From an uncultured Rubrobacteraceae bacterium (GTDB taxonomy: Bacteria; Actinomycetota; Rubrobacteria; Rubrobacterales; Rubrobacteraceae), in assembly GCA_902806065.1 (NCBI GenBank), contig CADCVE010000091.1:1-64000 (forward strand): DNA of 64,000 nt, given 5' to 3'. Below are positions 25,835-33,786 of the stretch, piece by piece. The first letter of the stretch is position 1; each line of letters opens with the position of its first letter. The notes under the pieces are model-generated. The model had not been told where the DNA came from, made no database searches, and saw only the letters and a program-made list of their open reading frames with translations. The translations under genes were made by a program, and so were the position numbers.

Positions 25835-27700
25835 TTATCGTCTTAGCTCCCGCAGGTTATCCCACAGGACGTAGACGCCCAGGATCAGGACGCCCACGAC
25901 GACGATACTCCAGAAGAACCGGTAGAGGACGACGAGCGTGGCAACTATGGCGAGGCCAATGGCGGCGCTTGTCACCAGGTTGGTGAGCCGGCCCCGGAAG
26001 CCCGCCTCGACGAAGAGGAACAGGGCGATGCTGCCGGCCAGAGCGAAGGTCAGGTATGCTCCCCGTTCGTAGACGGCCACGAGCACGAAGACTATGAGCA
26101 TCAGGCCCACGCTGGCGGCGGCCCACGCTTCGGCGAGCCGGCTGGCGCGCAGACTCGTCTCCGAGGCGGGCTGTTGGGCGCGCACGATGTGAGCGCGGGG
26201 CGATTCGCGTTCTCCGGCCCGCAGCCGCTCCGCGTAGCCCTCCAACGACTCTGAGAGGACGGCGTCGGCGGCTACCTGCGCCCGCAGCCGTTCCACCTCC
26301 GCGGAGAGGTCCCGTATCCGCTTGCGGTGGCCCTCGTACAGCGAGCGCAGGTGAGGCTGTCCGCGCGTAGCCGCCGCCTCCACGCCCAGCCCCTTCAACT
26401 CGTGACTTTTCTCCTCGATCCCGACTTGCAGCGTGGCCCGCCGCGCGGCTACCTCCGCCTGTTGCTGCAGCACCGCGCTCAGTGCCTCGGATGGTGGGGG
26501 CACCTTGTCCAGCCCAGCCCAGCCCACCGGGTCGTACCACGTCCGGGCAACGCTCCCGTCGCGGTTGTACATCGGTCCGGCTGGGGCGTCCTCGCCCTCG
26601 AAAGGGTCCCTGGTATACAGGCCCCACAGGCCCCGGTAGTTATGCGCCCAGCCCGGGACAGGGTTGTCGAGCAGCCTCGGGGCTTCCCACTCCTTCTCTC
26701 CGCCCGGGCCGATGGTCAGACCATCCCCGCGAGCGTAGTCCACAAAGGGGATGCGGAATATAGCCGGCGTGCGGTTCTCCGGTTCTTTCCCGGAGCCATT
26801 ACCCGAGATTGCCTCGTCGCCCTCGTATTGGCGAAGTTTCCTTCGCCAGAACGCGCGCGTGGCGGCGAGTAGCCTCGTAACGGGGGCGAGGAAGGAGACC
26901 TCCAACTCGGTAAGGTATTCGCCCGCGGCGTACTGGTTGGAGTGGGAGCCGGCGCAGACGTGTACCACCGGGTGCTCGCCCACCTTCTCCAGCTCCGGGT
27001 CGTCCCAGCGGCGCCTCAGGATGTCTCCCTCGTATTCGTGGGAGGAGTAAGCTGTCCACTGTGGCGCGAGGTCCCCTGACGGTGACTCCGAGAGGTAGAC
27101 GAAGACCTTCTCCCAGTCGGCTTCGTGGTCGTTCGCCCCGAAGAACCCCGAGCGCCAGTCGTTGAACGCGTAGAGGAACCAGTACTGGAGGACTACCCAG
27201 CCGTCCTGCCTTACGACCCGGCCGTGGTAGCGGTAGTGTTCGTTTTCAGCCAGGATGCGCGAGTATGCGACGCGGCCGGCGGCCGCCGTGATCCCGGGCA
27301 CCCGGCCACGAGCCAGGAGGGTCAGGGAGAAGAGCGTGTCCATAATTCGGGAGACGTAGCCTACCCGCGCCAACCGTCCCCGCCCAGCCCGGAAGGCATC
27401 CGCCCGCGACTCCCGGGCGCGGCGGGCGTTCTCACGGATCCGGTCCTTGAAGTCTTGCGGGTCGGTGAACCTCAGGTAACGTACGGCACCGAACCCGTCG
27501 TGCCGCGGCTCGGCGAGTTGCTCCAGGGTTAGCTTCCCGTGCGGGACGAGGCAGACTGCCTCTTCCCCGGGCCGCTGTACCCACAGGCTGCAGGCCCGCA
27601 CGTACCGCTCGGCGTCCATGGGAAAGAACCGGTCCCCCCTGGTGTAGCGGGCGACCGGCTCGAAGCGCCGAAGCAGGGCCTCGTCGGTCTTAGAGTCCAC
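25835..27700 (-). CDS. Large Vps62-like membrane protein
   Basis: 621 aa. The central region (~165-275) holds FNDWRSGFFGANDHEADWEK, TAYSSHEYEGD and VVHVCAGSHSNQYAAGEYLT. These are Vps62/NPP1-like motifs with conserved His and Asp residues. Residues ~400-500 form a predicted coiled coil (LQQQAEVAARRATLQVGIEE ... LSAEVERLRAQVAADAVL). The last ~110 residues contain three or four membrane helices (AAASVGLMLIVFVLVAVY, YLTFALAGSIALFLFVEAG, AAIGLAIVATLVVLYRFF, IVVVGVLILGVYVLW). No signal peptide, so the long N-terminal part probably faces the cytoplasm. Start lies inside the upstream membrane gene (11-base overlap). Function unknown. Confidence 0.75.
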   Translation of the reverse strand: MDSKTDEALLRRFEPVARYTRGDRFFPMDAERYVRACSLWVQRPGEEAVCLVPHGKLTLEQLAEPRHDGFGAVRYLRFTDPQDFKDRIRENARRARESRADAFRAGRGRLARVGYVSRIMDTLFSLTLLARGRVPGITAAAGRVAYSRILAENEHYRYHGRVVRQDGWVVLQYWFLYAFNDWRSGFFGANDHEADWEKVFVYLSESPSGDLAPQWTAYSSHEYEGDILRRRWDDPELEKVGEHPVVHVCAGSHSNQYAAGEYLTELEVSFLAPVTRLLAATRAFWRRKLRQYEGDEAISGNGSGKEPENRTPAIFRIPFVDYARGDGLTIGPGGEKEWEAPRLLDNPVPGWAHNYRGLWGLYTRDPFEGEDAPAGPMYNRDGSVARTWYDPVGWAGLDKVPPPSEALSAVLQQQAEVAARRATLQVGIEEKSHELKGLGVEAAATRGQPHLRSLYEGHRKRIRDLSAEVERLRAQVAADAVLSESLEGYAERLRAGERESPRAHIVRAQQPASETSLRASRLAEAWAAASVGLMLIVFVLVAVYERGAYLTFALAGSIALFLFVEAGFRGRLTNLVTSAAIGLAIVATLVVLYRFFWSIVVVGVLILGVYVLWDNLRELRR

Positions 27701-28178
27701 GAGCCGTCTCCCGGGGCTCTCTCCGCTCTCTGACGTGGAATGCCGCCCGTATATCTGAGGAGTTCAGGTACAGGACCATCAATATGCAGTAGAGCATAAC
27801 CGGATAAACAAACATCGGCTCCTGGCGCAGGAGATCCTCCCACTCGGCGTAGAGCAACAGGCAGGCTAGCAGGGTCAACGCCTGCACGATCATGGCCAGC
27901 AACCATCCCACCCGTAACATGAAAAGGAAGCCGAAAGCCGCCAGGAGAGCCAGGACCGCCGGCGGCCCAAGCAGGAGTACAATAGCCGCTGTCTGCTGGA
28001 TCGCCTCCACCAGCTCCGGCGAGAGCGAAGCTGTGGTCTCGGCCTGTTGCTGGACCTGTTGCCAGTCGACCTGGTAGACGTTGTAGGCACCTATCCCTCC
28101 CAGCCCGGCTGCCTCCAGGACGAGCAACAAACCAGTCGCCCGTACCGGCCAGGAGCGCGTTCTGGTCAGCTTCGCCAC
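27690..28178 (-). CDS. Four-helix membrane protein of unknown function
   Basis: 162 aa. A helix at ~14-32 (ATGLLLVLEAAGLGGIGAYN), an extracytoplasmic Gln-rich stretch, then helices at ~62-85 (AAIVLLLGPPAVLALLAAFG), ~90-112 (GWLLAMIVQALTLLACLLLY) and ~122-140 (MFVYPVMLYCILMVLYL). Its 3' end overlaps the Vps62-like gene start by 11 bases, so the two are coupled and may form one membrane complex. No family recognised. Confidence 0.7.
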   Translation of the reverse strand: MAKLTRTRSWPVRATGLLLVLEAAGLGGIGAYNVYQVDWQQVQQQAETTASLSPELVEAIQQTAAIVLLLGPPAVLALLAAFGFLFMLRVGWLLAMIVQALTLLACLLLYAEWEDLLRQEPMFVYPVMLYCILMVLYLNSSDIRAAFHVRERREPRETARGL

Positions 28179-28511
28179 ATGTCCCCCCGCCAGATTGCGG
28201 CCTGGTCATCGCTCTGAACAAAGCGCCCCGCGAACCGGCCGCACACCACTATGTATAGCCTATAAAAACGCTCATCTCTCACAACACAGGGATCATACAT
28301 CAGCGCAACCCTGGATTTCGCTCCATTGACCCGCAGCTTCTCCAACTAGGGCCTCGAAGTCTTCCAGTTCGGTTTGACTGCGCATGCTCCGGCGAGGTGC
28401 CTGCTTTGCGTGTGTTCCCGTGTTCGTTGTCACAGACGAGTCTTCGATGGTGCATGATACGATAGCGGCGATTTCTCGACGGACCGTTTTATGAAAAGGG
28501 AGCGCGTGAAC
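28179..28511. other. Divergent intergenic region
   Basis: Holds the control regions for the membrane-protein pair (minus strand) and the hydrolase (plus strand). On the minus strand a TATACA-like -10 is seen near 28250. No gene, repeat or riboswitch recognised. Confidence 0.35.
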
Positions 28512-29450
28512 ATGAACGATGCCTGGAGGCTAAAGCGGTATCTGGCCGAGGAGATGGTCGAGGAGTACGAGGAGGGTCGCATGTCCCGGCGGCGCATGAT
28601 CTCGACGGTCAGCCGTATCCTTGGGGTGGCCGTTGTGAGCCCGGCCTTGTTATCGTCGCTTGGTTGCGCCAGCCCGGAGCAGGCCAACGTCGAGGAGCCG
28701 GAGGAGGCGGCGCCCGTGCCCGAGAGCACCACCGAAGGCGTCACGGTCCAACCCGAAGATCCCGACATCGAGGTAAGCGAGGTGCAAGTCCCGGGTGAAG
28801 AGGGCGCGATACGCGCTTACCAGGCCCGTCCCGCTGGGGAGGGGCCTTTCGCCTCGGTGATCCTGATCCACGAGAACCGCGGCCTCAAGGAGCATACCCG
28901 CGACGTGGCCCGGCGCTTCGCCAAGTTGGGCTACACGGGGCTCGCCGTGGACCTGCTCTCTCGCTCCGGCGGCTCCGAGCAATTCGCTGACGAAGCCGAA
29001 GCCACAACCGCCATCTCCGAACTGGACCCCGGCAACGTAATCTCCGACCTCCGGTCCAGCGTGACGTGGCTGCAAGATCAGCCCTACGCTCAAGAGGGGA
29101 GGATCGGCGCCATCGGGTGGTGCTGGGGCGGTGGTCAGGCCTGGCGCCTGGCTACCGAAGAGCCGAGGATAAGCGCCATATCCGCCTTCTACGGCCCCAA
29201 CCCGCCGCTCGAAGCCGTGCCAAACATCCAGGCAGCCACGCTAGGCATCTACGGAGGAGAAGACGCACGCATCACCGACCAGGAACCCGAGCTGGAGGAA
29301 GCCCTCGCCGCCGCCGGCAAGACCTACGAAATGAAAGTCTTCGACGGCGCCAACCACGCTTTCTTCAACGACACGGGCGACCGCTTCGACCCGGAGGCCG
29401 CCGAACAAGCGTGGTCCGACACCCTGGACTGGTTTGATCAATACCTGTAA
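28512..29450 (+). CDS. Dienelactone hydrolase family protein, predicted lipoprotein
   Basis: 312 aa from ATG 28512, which has AAAGGGAG ~9 bases upstream (an ATG 21 bases earlier is possible). Residues ~20-50 carry SRRRMISTVSRILGVAV then SLGCASPEQ, a Tat-like twin-Arg segment and lipobox-like LGC, so the mature protein is probably anchored outside the membrane. Alpha/beta-hydrolase triad: Cys nucleophile in GAIGWCWGGGQ (~200), Asp in YGGEDARITD (~240), His in GANHAFFND (~280). A Cys nucleophile is the dienelactone-hydrolase hallmark. Natural substrate unknown. Confidence 0.88.
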   Translation: MNDAWRLKRYLAEEMVEEYEEGRMSRRRMISTVSRILGVAVVSPALLSSLGCASPEQANVEEPEEAAPVPESTTEGVTVQPEDPDIEVSEVQVPGEEGAIRAYQARPAGEGPFASVILIHENRGLKEHTRDVARRFAKLGYTGLAVDLLSRSGGSEQFADEAEATTAISELDPGNVISDLRSSVTWLQDQPYAQEGRIGAIGWCWGGGQAWRLATEEPRISAISAFYGPNPPLEAVPNIQAATLGIYGGEDARITDQEPELEEALAAAGKTYEMKVFDGANHAFFNDTGDRFDPEAAEQAWSDTLDWFDQYL

Positions 29451-29454
29451 ACCG

Positions 29455-29691
29455 TCCTGCAGCGCCTGGACCGTTGCGAGGTGGGTCAGGATGGCGTTAC
29501 GGTTGCTGGTACCCTATCCTGTGGGCGGTATGATCTCCAGGTTCCCCTCCAAGGTATGCTGCGATGCGCAATTCCTCGTTGAGCAAGCAAAATTCGAGGA
29601 GTTGATCGTCGCTTATCTCCACCGCCGGGCGTATTCGTAGTACCAGTGGCTCGGCTATCTCCCGTGCTTGGAGCCTGGTCTGGGTTGCCAA
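29455..29691 (-). pseudogene. Truncated, frameshifted Uma2-family (PD-(D/E)XK-like) gene
   Basis: From ATG 29691 the frame reads LVLRIRPAVEISDDQLLEFC and LLNEELRI, the usual start of Uma2/DUF820 proteins. A second frame continues with EGNLEIIPPTG, a stop, then GTSNRNAILTHLATVQAL, matching the ExDLxIMPPTG...NxxL block. The catalytic core (PD...DxK) is missing. The 3' end abuts the hydrolase gene. The rest of 29451-29817 has nothing else recognisable. Confidence 0.65.
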
Positions 29692-29817
29692 AAGTATCTC
29701 CGGGGAGGCTTCCCACTATCGCAACAGCCGGACCCGGGCCTCTCCATGTCCAGCAAGACAACAGCGGGGCCGCGGCTAAACGCCACGACCCCGCCTGTGT
29801 TCGGAACTATCCGACTC

Positions 29818-31005
29818 CTAGTACTTCGGTATGCTCGGGTCGATCTCCTCGCTCCAGGCGTTGATGCCGCCCTTGACGTTGTAGACGTTCTGGAACCCCG
29901 CATCCTGGAGGAGTTTCACGGCCCTCGCGCTACGCCCGCCGGTCTTGCAGTGGACGGCGAAGTTTTCGTCCTGGTCCAACTCCACCAGACGCTGTGGCAA
30001 CTCGCCAAGCGGGATAAGCCGCGCGCCGATGTTCGCTACCTCGTACTCGTGCGGCTCGCGCACGTCGAGGACATTGACGCTCTCGCCGTTGTCGAGCTTT
30101 TGCTTGAGGTTCTGTACGCTGATCTCCGGGACCTGGTTCGCCGCTTCCTGGGCGTTTGCCTGCGGGATGCCGCAGAACTCCTGGTAGTCGATGAGCTCGG
30201 TAACGGTGGGATTCTCGCCGCACACCGGGCAGTTCGGATCCTTGCGCAGCTTCATCTGGCGGAAGCTCATCCCGAGTGCGTCGTAGAGTAGAAGACGCCC
30301 GATGAGAGGCTCGCCGATACCGAGTATGAGCTTGACGGTCTCCGTCGCCTGGATAGTTCCTATAGCGCCCGGCAGTATCCCGAGGACGCCGCCCTCGGCG
30401 CAGCTCGGTACGAGACCCGGCGGCGGCGGCTCCGGGTAGAGGCAGCGGTAGCACGGGCCTTCCTTGGCGTAGAACACACTTGCCTGTCCCTCGAAGCGGA
30501 AGATAGAGCCGTATACGTTCGGCTTACCCAGGAGCACGCAGGCATCGTTTACCAGGTAGCGTGTCGGGAAGTTGTCCGTCCCATCCACGATGATGTCGTA
30601 GTCCTTGAAGATGTCCAGCGCGTTCTCGCTGGTCAGTGGCTCCTCGTAGGCCTCGACTTTGACGTTCGGGTTCATGTCGGTTATGCGGTCGCGGGCGCTC
30701 TCTATCTTTGGACGCCCGATGTCGGAGGTGCCGTGAATGATCTGGCGCTGCAAGTTTGATTCGTCGACGATGTCGAAGTCCACGACCCCTAACGTACCCA
30801 CGCCCGCCGCCGCGAGGTACAGGGCCAGCGGACTACCCAGACCTCCGGTCCCAACGGTCAGGACGCGCGCCGTTTTTAGCTTCTTCTGTCCGTCGAGGGC
30901 GACCTCGGGCATTATAAGGTGACGGCTGTAACGCGCGATCTCCTCGTTCGAAAGTTCGACCGCGCCATTTGGTGATTGTACTAATGGCTGGCGTGTCTCC
31001 ATCAT
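29818..31005 (-). CDS. moeZ: MoeZ-type sulfur-carrier adenylyltransferase/sulfurtransferase (ThiF-rhodanese fusion)
   Basis: 395 aa. The ThiF/E1 domain (~20-270) has VLTVGTGGLGSPLALYLAAAG (ATP/Rossmann loop), DFDIVDESNLQRQIIHGTSD, GTDNFPTRYLVND, and two zinc pairs (PCYRCLYPE and CPVCGENP). SCAEGGVLGILPG contains the E1-type Cys. The rhodanese domain (~285-395) has VHCKTGGRSARAV with the persulfide Cys. In mycobacteria MoeZ adenylates CysO and other carriers and passes sulfur to their C-terminal glycine. Last gene of the cysM-mec-cysO-moeZ operon, 76 bases after cysO. Confidence 0.93.
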   Translation of the reverse strand: MMETRQPLVQSPNGAVELSNEEIARYSRHLIMPEVALDGQKKLKTARVLTVGTGGLGSPLALYLAAAGVGTLGVVDFDIVDESNLQRQIIHGTSDIGRPKIESARDRITDMNPNVKVEAYEEPLTSENALDIFKDYDIIVDGTDNFPTRYLVNDACVLLGKPNVYGSIFRFEGQASVFYAKEGPCYRCLYPEPPPPGLVPSCAEGGVLGILPGAIGTIQATETVKLILGIGEPLIGRLLLYDALGMSFRQMKLRKDPNCPVCGENPTVTELIDYQEFCGIPQANAQEAANQVPEISVQNLKQKLDNGESVNVLDVREPHEYEVANIGARLIPLGELPQRLVELDQDENFAVHCKTGGRSARAVKLLQDAGFQNVYNVKGGINAWSEEIDPSIPKY

Positions 31006-31081
31006 ATGAAACTCCTCTTAGATAACTGCTGGTAAAGGTGGCGGGTCCGTGACGCCCGCCTCGATAGACGCGGCTAGCGAA

Positions 31082-31390
31082 TTACCGACATCGCCTTTCG
31101 GGGGAGTCCTTATCGTCGAAGCCCCCGGCGATGGAGGGGATGATAGAGAGCTCGTCGCTCTCGGAGACTTGCGTCTCCGGACCATCGAGGTAACGTATGT
31201 CCTCGTCGCCCTTGTATACGTTGACGAACGAGCGGAGCTTGCCGTCGCCGGTGTACAGGTGCTGCTTTAGATCCTGATGCTCCTCGACGAGGTTCCCTAG
31301 CGCCTCGCCCGCGGTGCCGCCGCCAACCTCTACCTCGGCGTTACCATCGGTGTACTGTCTCAACGGGGTGGGGATTCTGACCTTCGGCAT
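31082..31390 (-). CDS. cysO: CysO-like sulfur carrier with a 12-residue C-terminal extension
   Basis: 102 aa beta-grasp protein of the MoaD/ThiS/CysO family. It starts MPKVRIPTPLRQYTDGNAEV and has the family end DELSIIPSIAGG at residues ~79-90. Mature carriers end at this Gly-Gly. Here 12 codons (FDDKDSPERRCR) follow before TAA at 31082-31084. The tail must be removed before MoeZ can adenylate the glycine. The Mec (JAMM) protease encoded next door is the obvious candidate. In mycobacteria CysO ends in Gly-Gly without a tail, so this is unusual. A frameshift artefact would also explain it. Confidence 0.9.
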   Translation of the reverse strand: MPKVRIPTPLRQYTDGNAEVEVGGGTAGEALGNLVEEHQDLKQHLYTGDGKLRSFVNVYKGDEDIRYLDGPETQVSESDELSIIPSIAGGFDDKDSPERRCR

Positions 31391-31411
31391 ATCGGCTCCT
31401 CTTCTTCGTTC

Positions 31412-31837
31412 TTACCCTACGATGGGCTCTTCGTCATAACCAGAGCGGTCGTCCTTCAGTACCCACGAACGCATGTCTTCGACGTTGTCTTTGCTAACGG
31501 AGGCGATGACGTACGACCAGCCGGGCCACGCGTGGTCCCGATCATACTCCGAAGGCTCCGCCGGATGGTCCGGGTGGGAATGATATATCCCGAGGATCTC
31601 TATGTCCCGCTCTTCGGCCCGCTTCTCGAACTTCATGTATTCCAGAGGATCTATGAGGAAACGGCGCGAACGCTCCTCCTCGTGGATGTTCTCGGCTCGC
31701 CAGACGTCCACCACGACCTTCATGCCTTCGGCGTTCATCCCAACCATTACCCCGGAACACTCTTCCGGATATGTCTCTCTGGCGTGGTCGTGGATGTGTG
31801 CCACGTCACCAGCCCCTATCTTTAGCGGCACGCTCAC
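31412..31837 (-). CDS. mec: Mec-type JAMM metalloprotease (CysO-cysteine hydrolase)
   Basis: 141 aa, GTG start overlapping the cysM stop by 4 bases. The JAMM zinc motif is complete: Glu in TYPEECSGVM (~24) and the HxHPx7SxxD pattern GIYHSHPDHPAEPSEYDRD (~89). In Mycobacterium tuberculosis this enzyme cleaves the CysO-cysteine adduct to free cysteine. It is related to proteasome-associated deubiquitinases. Here it may in addition trim the CysO tail, as JAMM proteins do for other bacterial ThiS-like carriers. Adjacent cysO starts 21 bases downstream. Confidence 0.93.
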   Translation of the reverse strand: MSVPLKIGAGDVAHIHDHARETYPEECSGVMVGMNAEGMKVVVDVWRAENIHEEERSRRFLIDPLEYMKFEKRAEERDIEILGIYHSHPDHPAEPSEYDRDHAWPGWSYVIASVSKDNVEDMRSWVLKDDRSGYDEEPIVG

Positions 31838-32757
31838 TCCTCCCAGAAGCTCTCGGAGAGGTACTTATCCGCGCCATCGCACAAGACCGTGACGATCACC
31901 CCGGACTCCAACTCCCGCGCCACGCGCAACGAAGTCGCCACCGCCGCCCCGGCGGAGATACCTACCAGAATGCCCTCTTCACGCGCCAACCGCTTGACCA
32001 TGTCATAGGCGTCCTCGGTCGGGGTGCCGAGGTTCCGGTCGGCGATGCTCGGGTCGTAGATCTCCGGGACGATGGCCGACCCCATGTGCTTCATGCCTTC
32101 GAGCCCGTGGAAGGGTGAGTCGGGCTCGAACGAGATGACCTGTATCCCGGGGTTGTACTCCTTGAGCCGCGTGGAGGTTCCGACGAAGGTGCCGCTCGTC
32201 CCGAGGCCCGCGACGAAGTGCGTGACCTCGCCGTCGGTCTGCTCCCAGATCTCCGGCGCCGTCGACTCGTAATGCGCCCTGGGGTTGGCCGGGTTCTTGT
32301 ACTGGTCCGGATAGAAATACCTCTCCGGGTCTTCGGCGTACAACCGCCTGGCTTCCCGGATGGCCCCGTCGGAACCCTCGCCCGGATCGGTCAGAACGAC
32401 CTCGACGCCATGAGCGCGCAGTATCTTTTTGCGCTCCTCGCTGGCGTTCTTCGGCATGCACAGCTTGACCTTGTAGCCTAGAGAAGCCCCGATCCAGGCG
32501 TAAGCTATACCCGTGTTCCCGCTGGTGGCGTCGAGGATGGTCTTTGTGTGCGTCAGCTTTCCGCTCTTCTCACCGTCCTGGATCATCCACAGCGCCGGCC
32601 TGTCTTTTACCGAACCTCCGGGGTTGTACCACTCGGCCTTGCCGAGAATCTTCACGCCCGGAACCTCGCGCGAAACACTCGACAACTCCAAAAGCGGCGT
32701 ATTGCCTACAAGATCCACGGGCCGCAGCCCCACTTGGGTATTAATCCTAGTAATCAT
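31834..32757 (-). CDS. cysM: CysM-type cysteine synthase (O-phosphoserine/CysO-dependent)
   Basis: 307 aa. PLP lysine in GGSVKDRPALWMI (~45), the phosphate/substrate loop DATSGNTGIAYAWIGASLG (~75), and VAGLGTSGTFVGTSTRL (~175). In an operon with CysO and Mec, the expected reaction is O-phosphoserine plus CysO-thiocarboxylate to CysO-cysteine. ATG 32757 is chosen because the -10 box TATAAT ends 9 bases before it. A TTG 18 bases earlier would place the start inside the promoter. First gene of the operon, with a leaderless transcript predicted. Confidence 0.93.
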   Translation of the reverse strand: MITRINTQVGLRPVDLVGNTPLLELSSVSREVPGVKILGKAEWYNPGGSVKDRPALWMIQDGEKSGKLTHTKTILDATSGNTGIAYAWIGASLGYKVKLCMPKNASEERKKILRAHGVEVVLTDPGEGSDGAIREARRLYAEDPERYFYPDQYKNPANPRAHYESTAPEIWEQTDGEVTHFVAGLGTSGTFVGTSTRLKEYNPGIQVISFEPDSPFHGLEGMKHMGSAIVPEIYDPSIADRNLGTPTEDAYDMVKRLAREEGILVGISAGAAVATSLRVARELESGVIVTVLCDGADKYLSESFWEE

Positions 32758-32766
32758 GTCGGGATT

Positions 32767-32772
32767 ATTATA
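32767..32772 (-). promoter_or_regulatory. Promoter -10 box of the cysM-mec-cysO-moeZ operon
   Basis: On the minus strand a perfect TATAAT, with TGGACG 16 bases upstream as a possible -35 (4 of 6). The cysM ATG is 9 bases downstream and there is no ribosome site, so the mRNA should start at or next to the ATG. Confidence 0.6.
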
Positions 32773-32834
32773 CAAGCTCGGAACCCTACGTCCAGGAAGA
32801 TTCTAAAGGGGAGAATATCCGCCTAACGTATTAA

Positions 32835-32861
32835 CCGGAGGGCTCGAAATGAACCCTCCGG
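32835..32861 (-). terminator. Hairpin after hemQ
   Basis: CCGGAGGG (32835-32842) and CCCTCCGG (32854-32861) pair around an 11-base loop. It lies between the end of hemQ and the cysM promoter on the minus strand. The following bases are TTAATACG with no long T-run, so termination strength is uncertain. Confidence 0.5.
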
Positions 32862-32928
32862 CTATGGTTGGTGCGTGGGAGGAATTATAACCTCGTGCGC
32901 GGGCTCAACGCTACTCCTTTCGGCGTAC

Positions 32929-33651
32929 CTATGCCAGGAATTCCACGATTTTTTCTAGAGGTCGGCGGCGGCAGGTGAAGATGGGGGTGTCGAGTTCCGT
33001 GTATGCGCTCGCCTCGCTCTCGCGGAGTTCCATCATCAGGTCCTGGAACTTCTCGGGGGTCTCGGCCTCGAAGGAGAGGATGAACTCGTAGTCGTCTATC
33101 CCGAAGCAGTAAGCGGTATTGTTCTTCACCGGATAGTGTTTGCGTCCTATGTGCATATGCTCGTTCATCATGCGCTGGCGTTCTTCGAGGGGTAGCCGGT
33201 ACCACTCGCGCGTCTTGACGAACGGGTAGACGAAGAGGTAGTCGCCTTCTCCCGGGATTATGTAGCGGCGGTTCTCCCAACCCGGGGTGTGCTCCCCGAC
33301 GTAGATAGAGCGCCGCGACAGCCCGAAGTACGAGTAGGTGACGTTCAGGTACTTGCCGAGCCCGCTCTTCAGCAGGGCGGCGGTCATCGCCTCGAAGGCT
33401 TCGAGGTCGTAGCCGATCTTCCACAGCATGAAGTCCGCGTCGGCGCGGAGGCCCATTAGCGAGAAAGACCGGAGCAGCATCCCACCTGAGTGCTCCTCGA
33501 CGGCTCGCAGAAACTCCTCTTTACCCCGCTCGCGCTCCTCGTCCGGCAACCTTCGCCACTTCGGGTCCATCTTGAAGAAGGCATAGTTTATGTACTGGGC
33601 CGGGAGCTTCTCCTCTTGCGCCTGTTGCTCCCTCGTCTGTGTCTCGGTCAT
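32929..33651 (-). CDS. hemQ: Coproheme decarboxylase HemQ/ChdC (chlorite dismutase family)
   Basis: 240 aa. The family region MNEHMHIGRKHYPVKNNTAY (~155-175) contains the proximal heme histidine region, followed by CFGIDDYEFILSFEAETPEKF. The N-terminal half (AQYINYAFFKMDPKWRRLP) and the loop IYVGEHTPGWENRRYIIPGE fit actinobacterial HemQ. The Arg that marks true chlorite dismutases is not in the expected place, so it is a heme-synthesis enzyme: oxidative decarboxylation of coproheme III to heme b. Good GGGAGG ribosome site before ATG 33651. Confidence 0.92.
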   Translation of the reverse strand: MTETQTREQQAQEEKLPAQYINYAFFKMDPKWRRLPDEERERGKEEFLRAVEEHSGGMLLRSFSLMGLRADADFMLWKIGYDLEAFEAMTAALLKSGLGKYLNVTYSYFGLSRRSIYVGEHTPGWENRRYIIPGEGDYLFVYPFVKTREWYRLPLEERQRMMNEHMHIGRKHYPVKNNTAYCFGIDDYEFILSFEAETPEKFQDLMMELRESEASAYTELDTPIFTCRRRPLEKIVEFLA

Positions 33652-33673
33652 TGGTCCTCCCTCCGGTCGGACG

Positions 33674-33786
33674 CTGCCAGCTATTGACTGTCAGCGATCA
33701 GCTCTTTGCCGGTTACCTGGAACACCGACTGCTCACGCCTTACGCCTTCCACGGTGTACTACCTATTTTCTGACGGCTGACTGCTC
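33674..33786 (-). repeat. Second heptad-type repeat region (AGCTGAC-like), partly inside the aldo/keto reductase 3' end
   Basis: On the minus strand 33703-33674 reads AGCTGAT CGCTGAC and then AGTCAAT AGCTGGC in 7-base register. Another short part at 33771-33786 (AGTCAGCCGTCAGAA on the minus strand) encodes the last residues (QSAVRK) of the reductase. It is the same type of degenerate 7-mer array as at 13862-13903. Confidence 0.5.

Noticed and set aside
32929-33651. Calling the HemQ gene a chlorite dismutase
   Set aside because: The surroundings contain no perchlorate genes and the sequence fits the actinobacterial coproheme decarboxylase branch.
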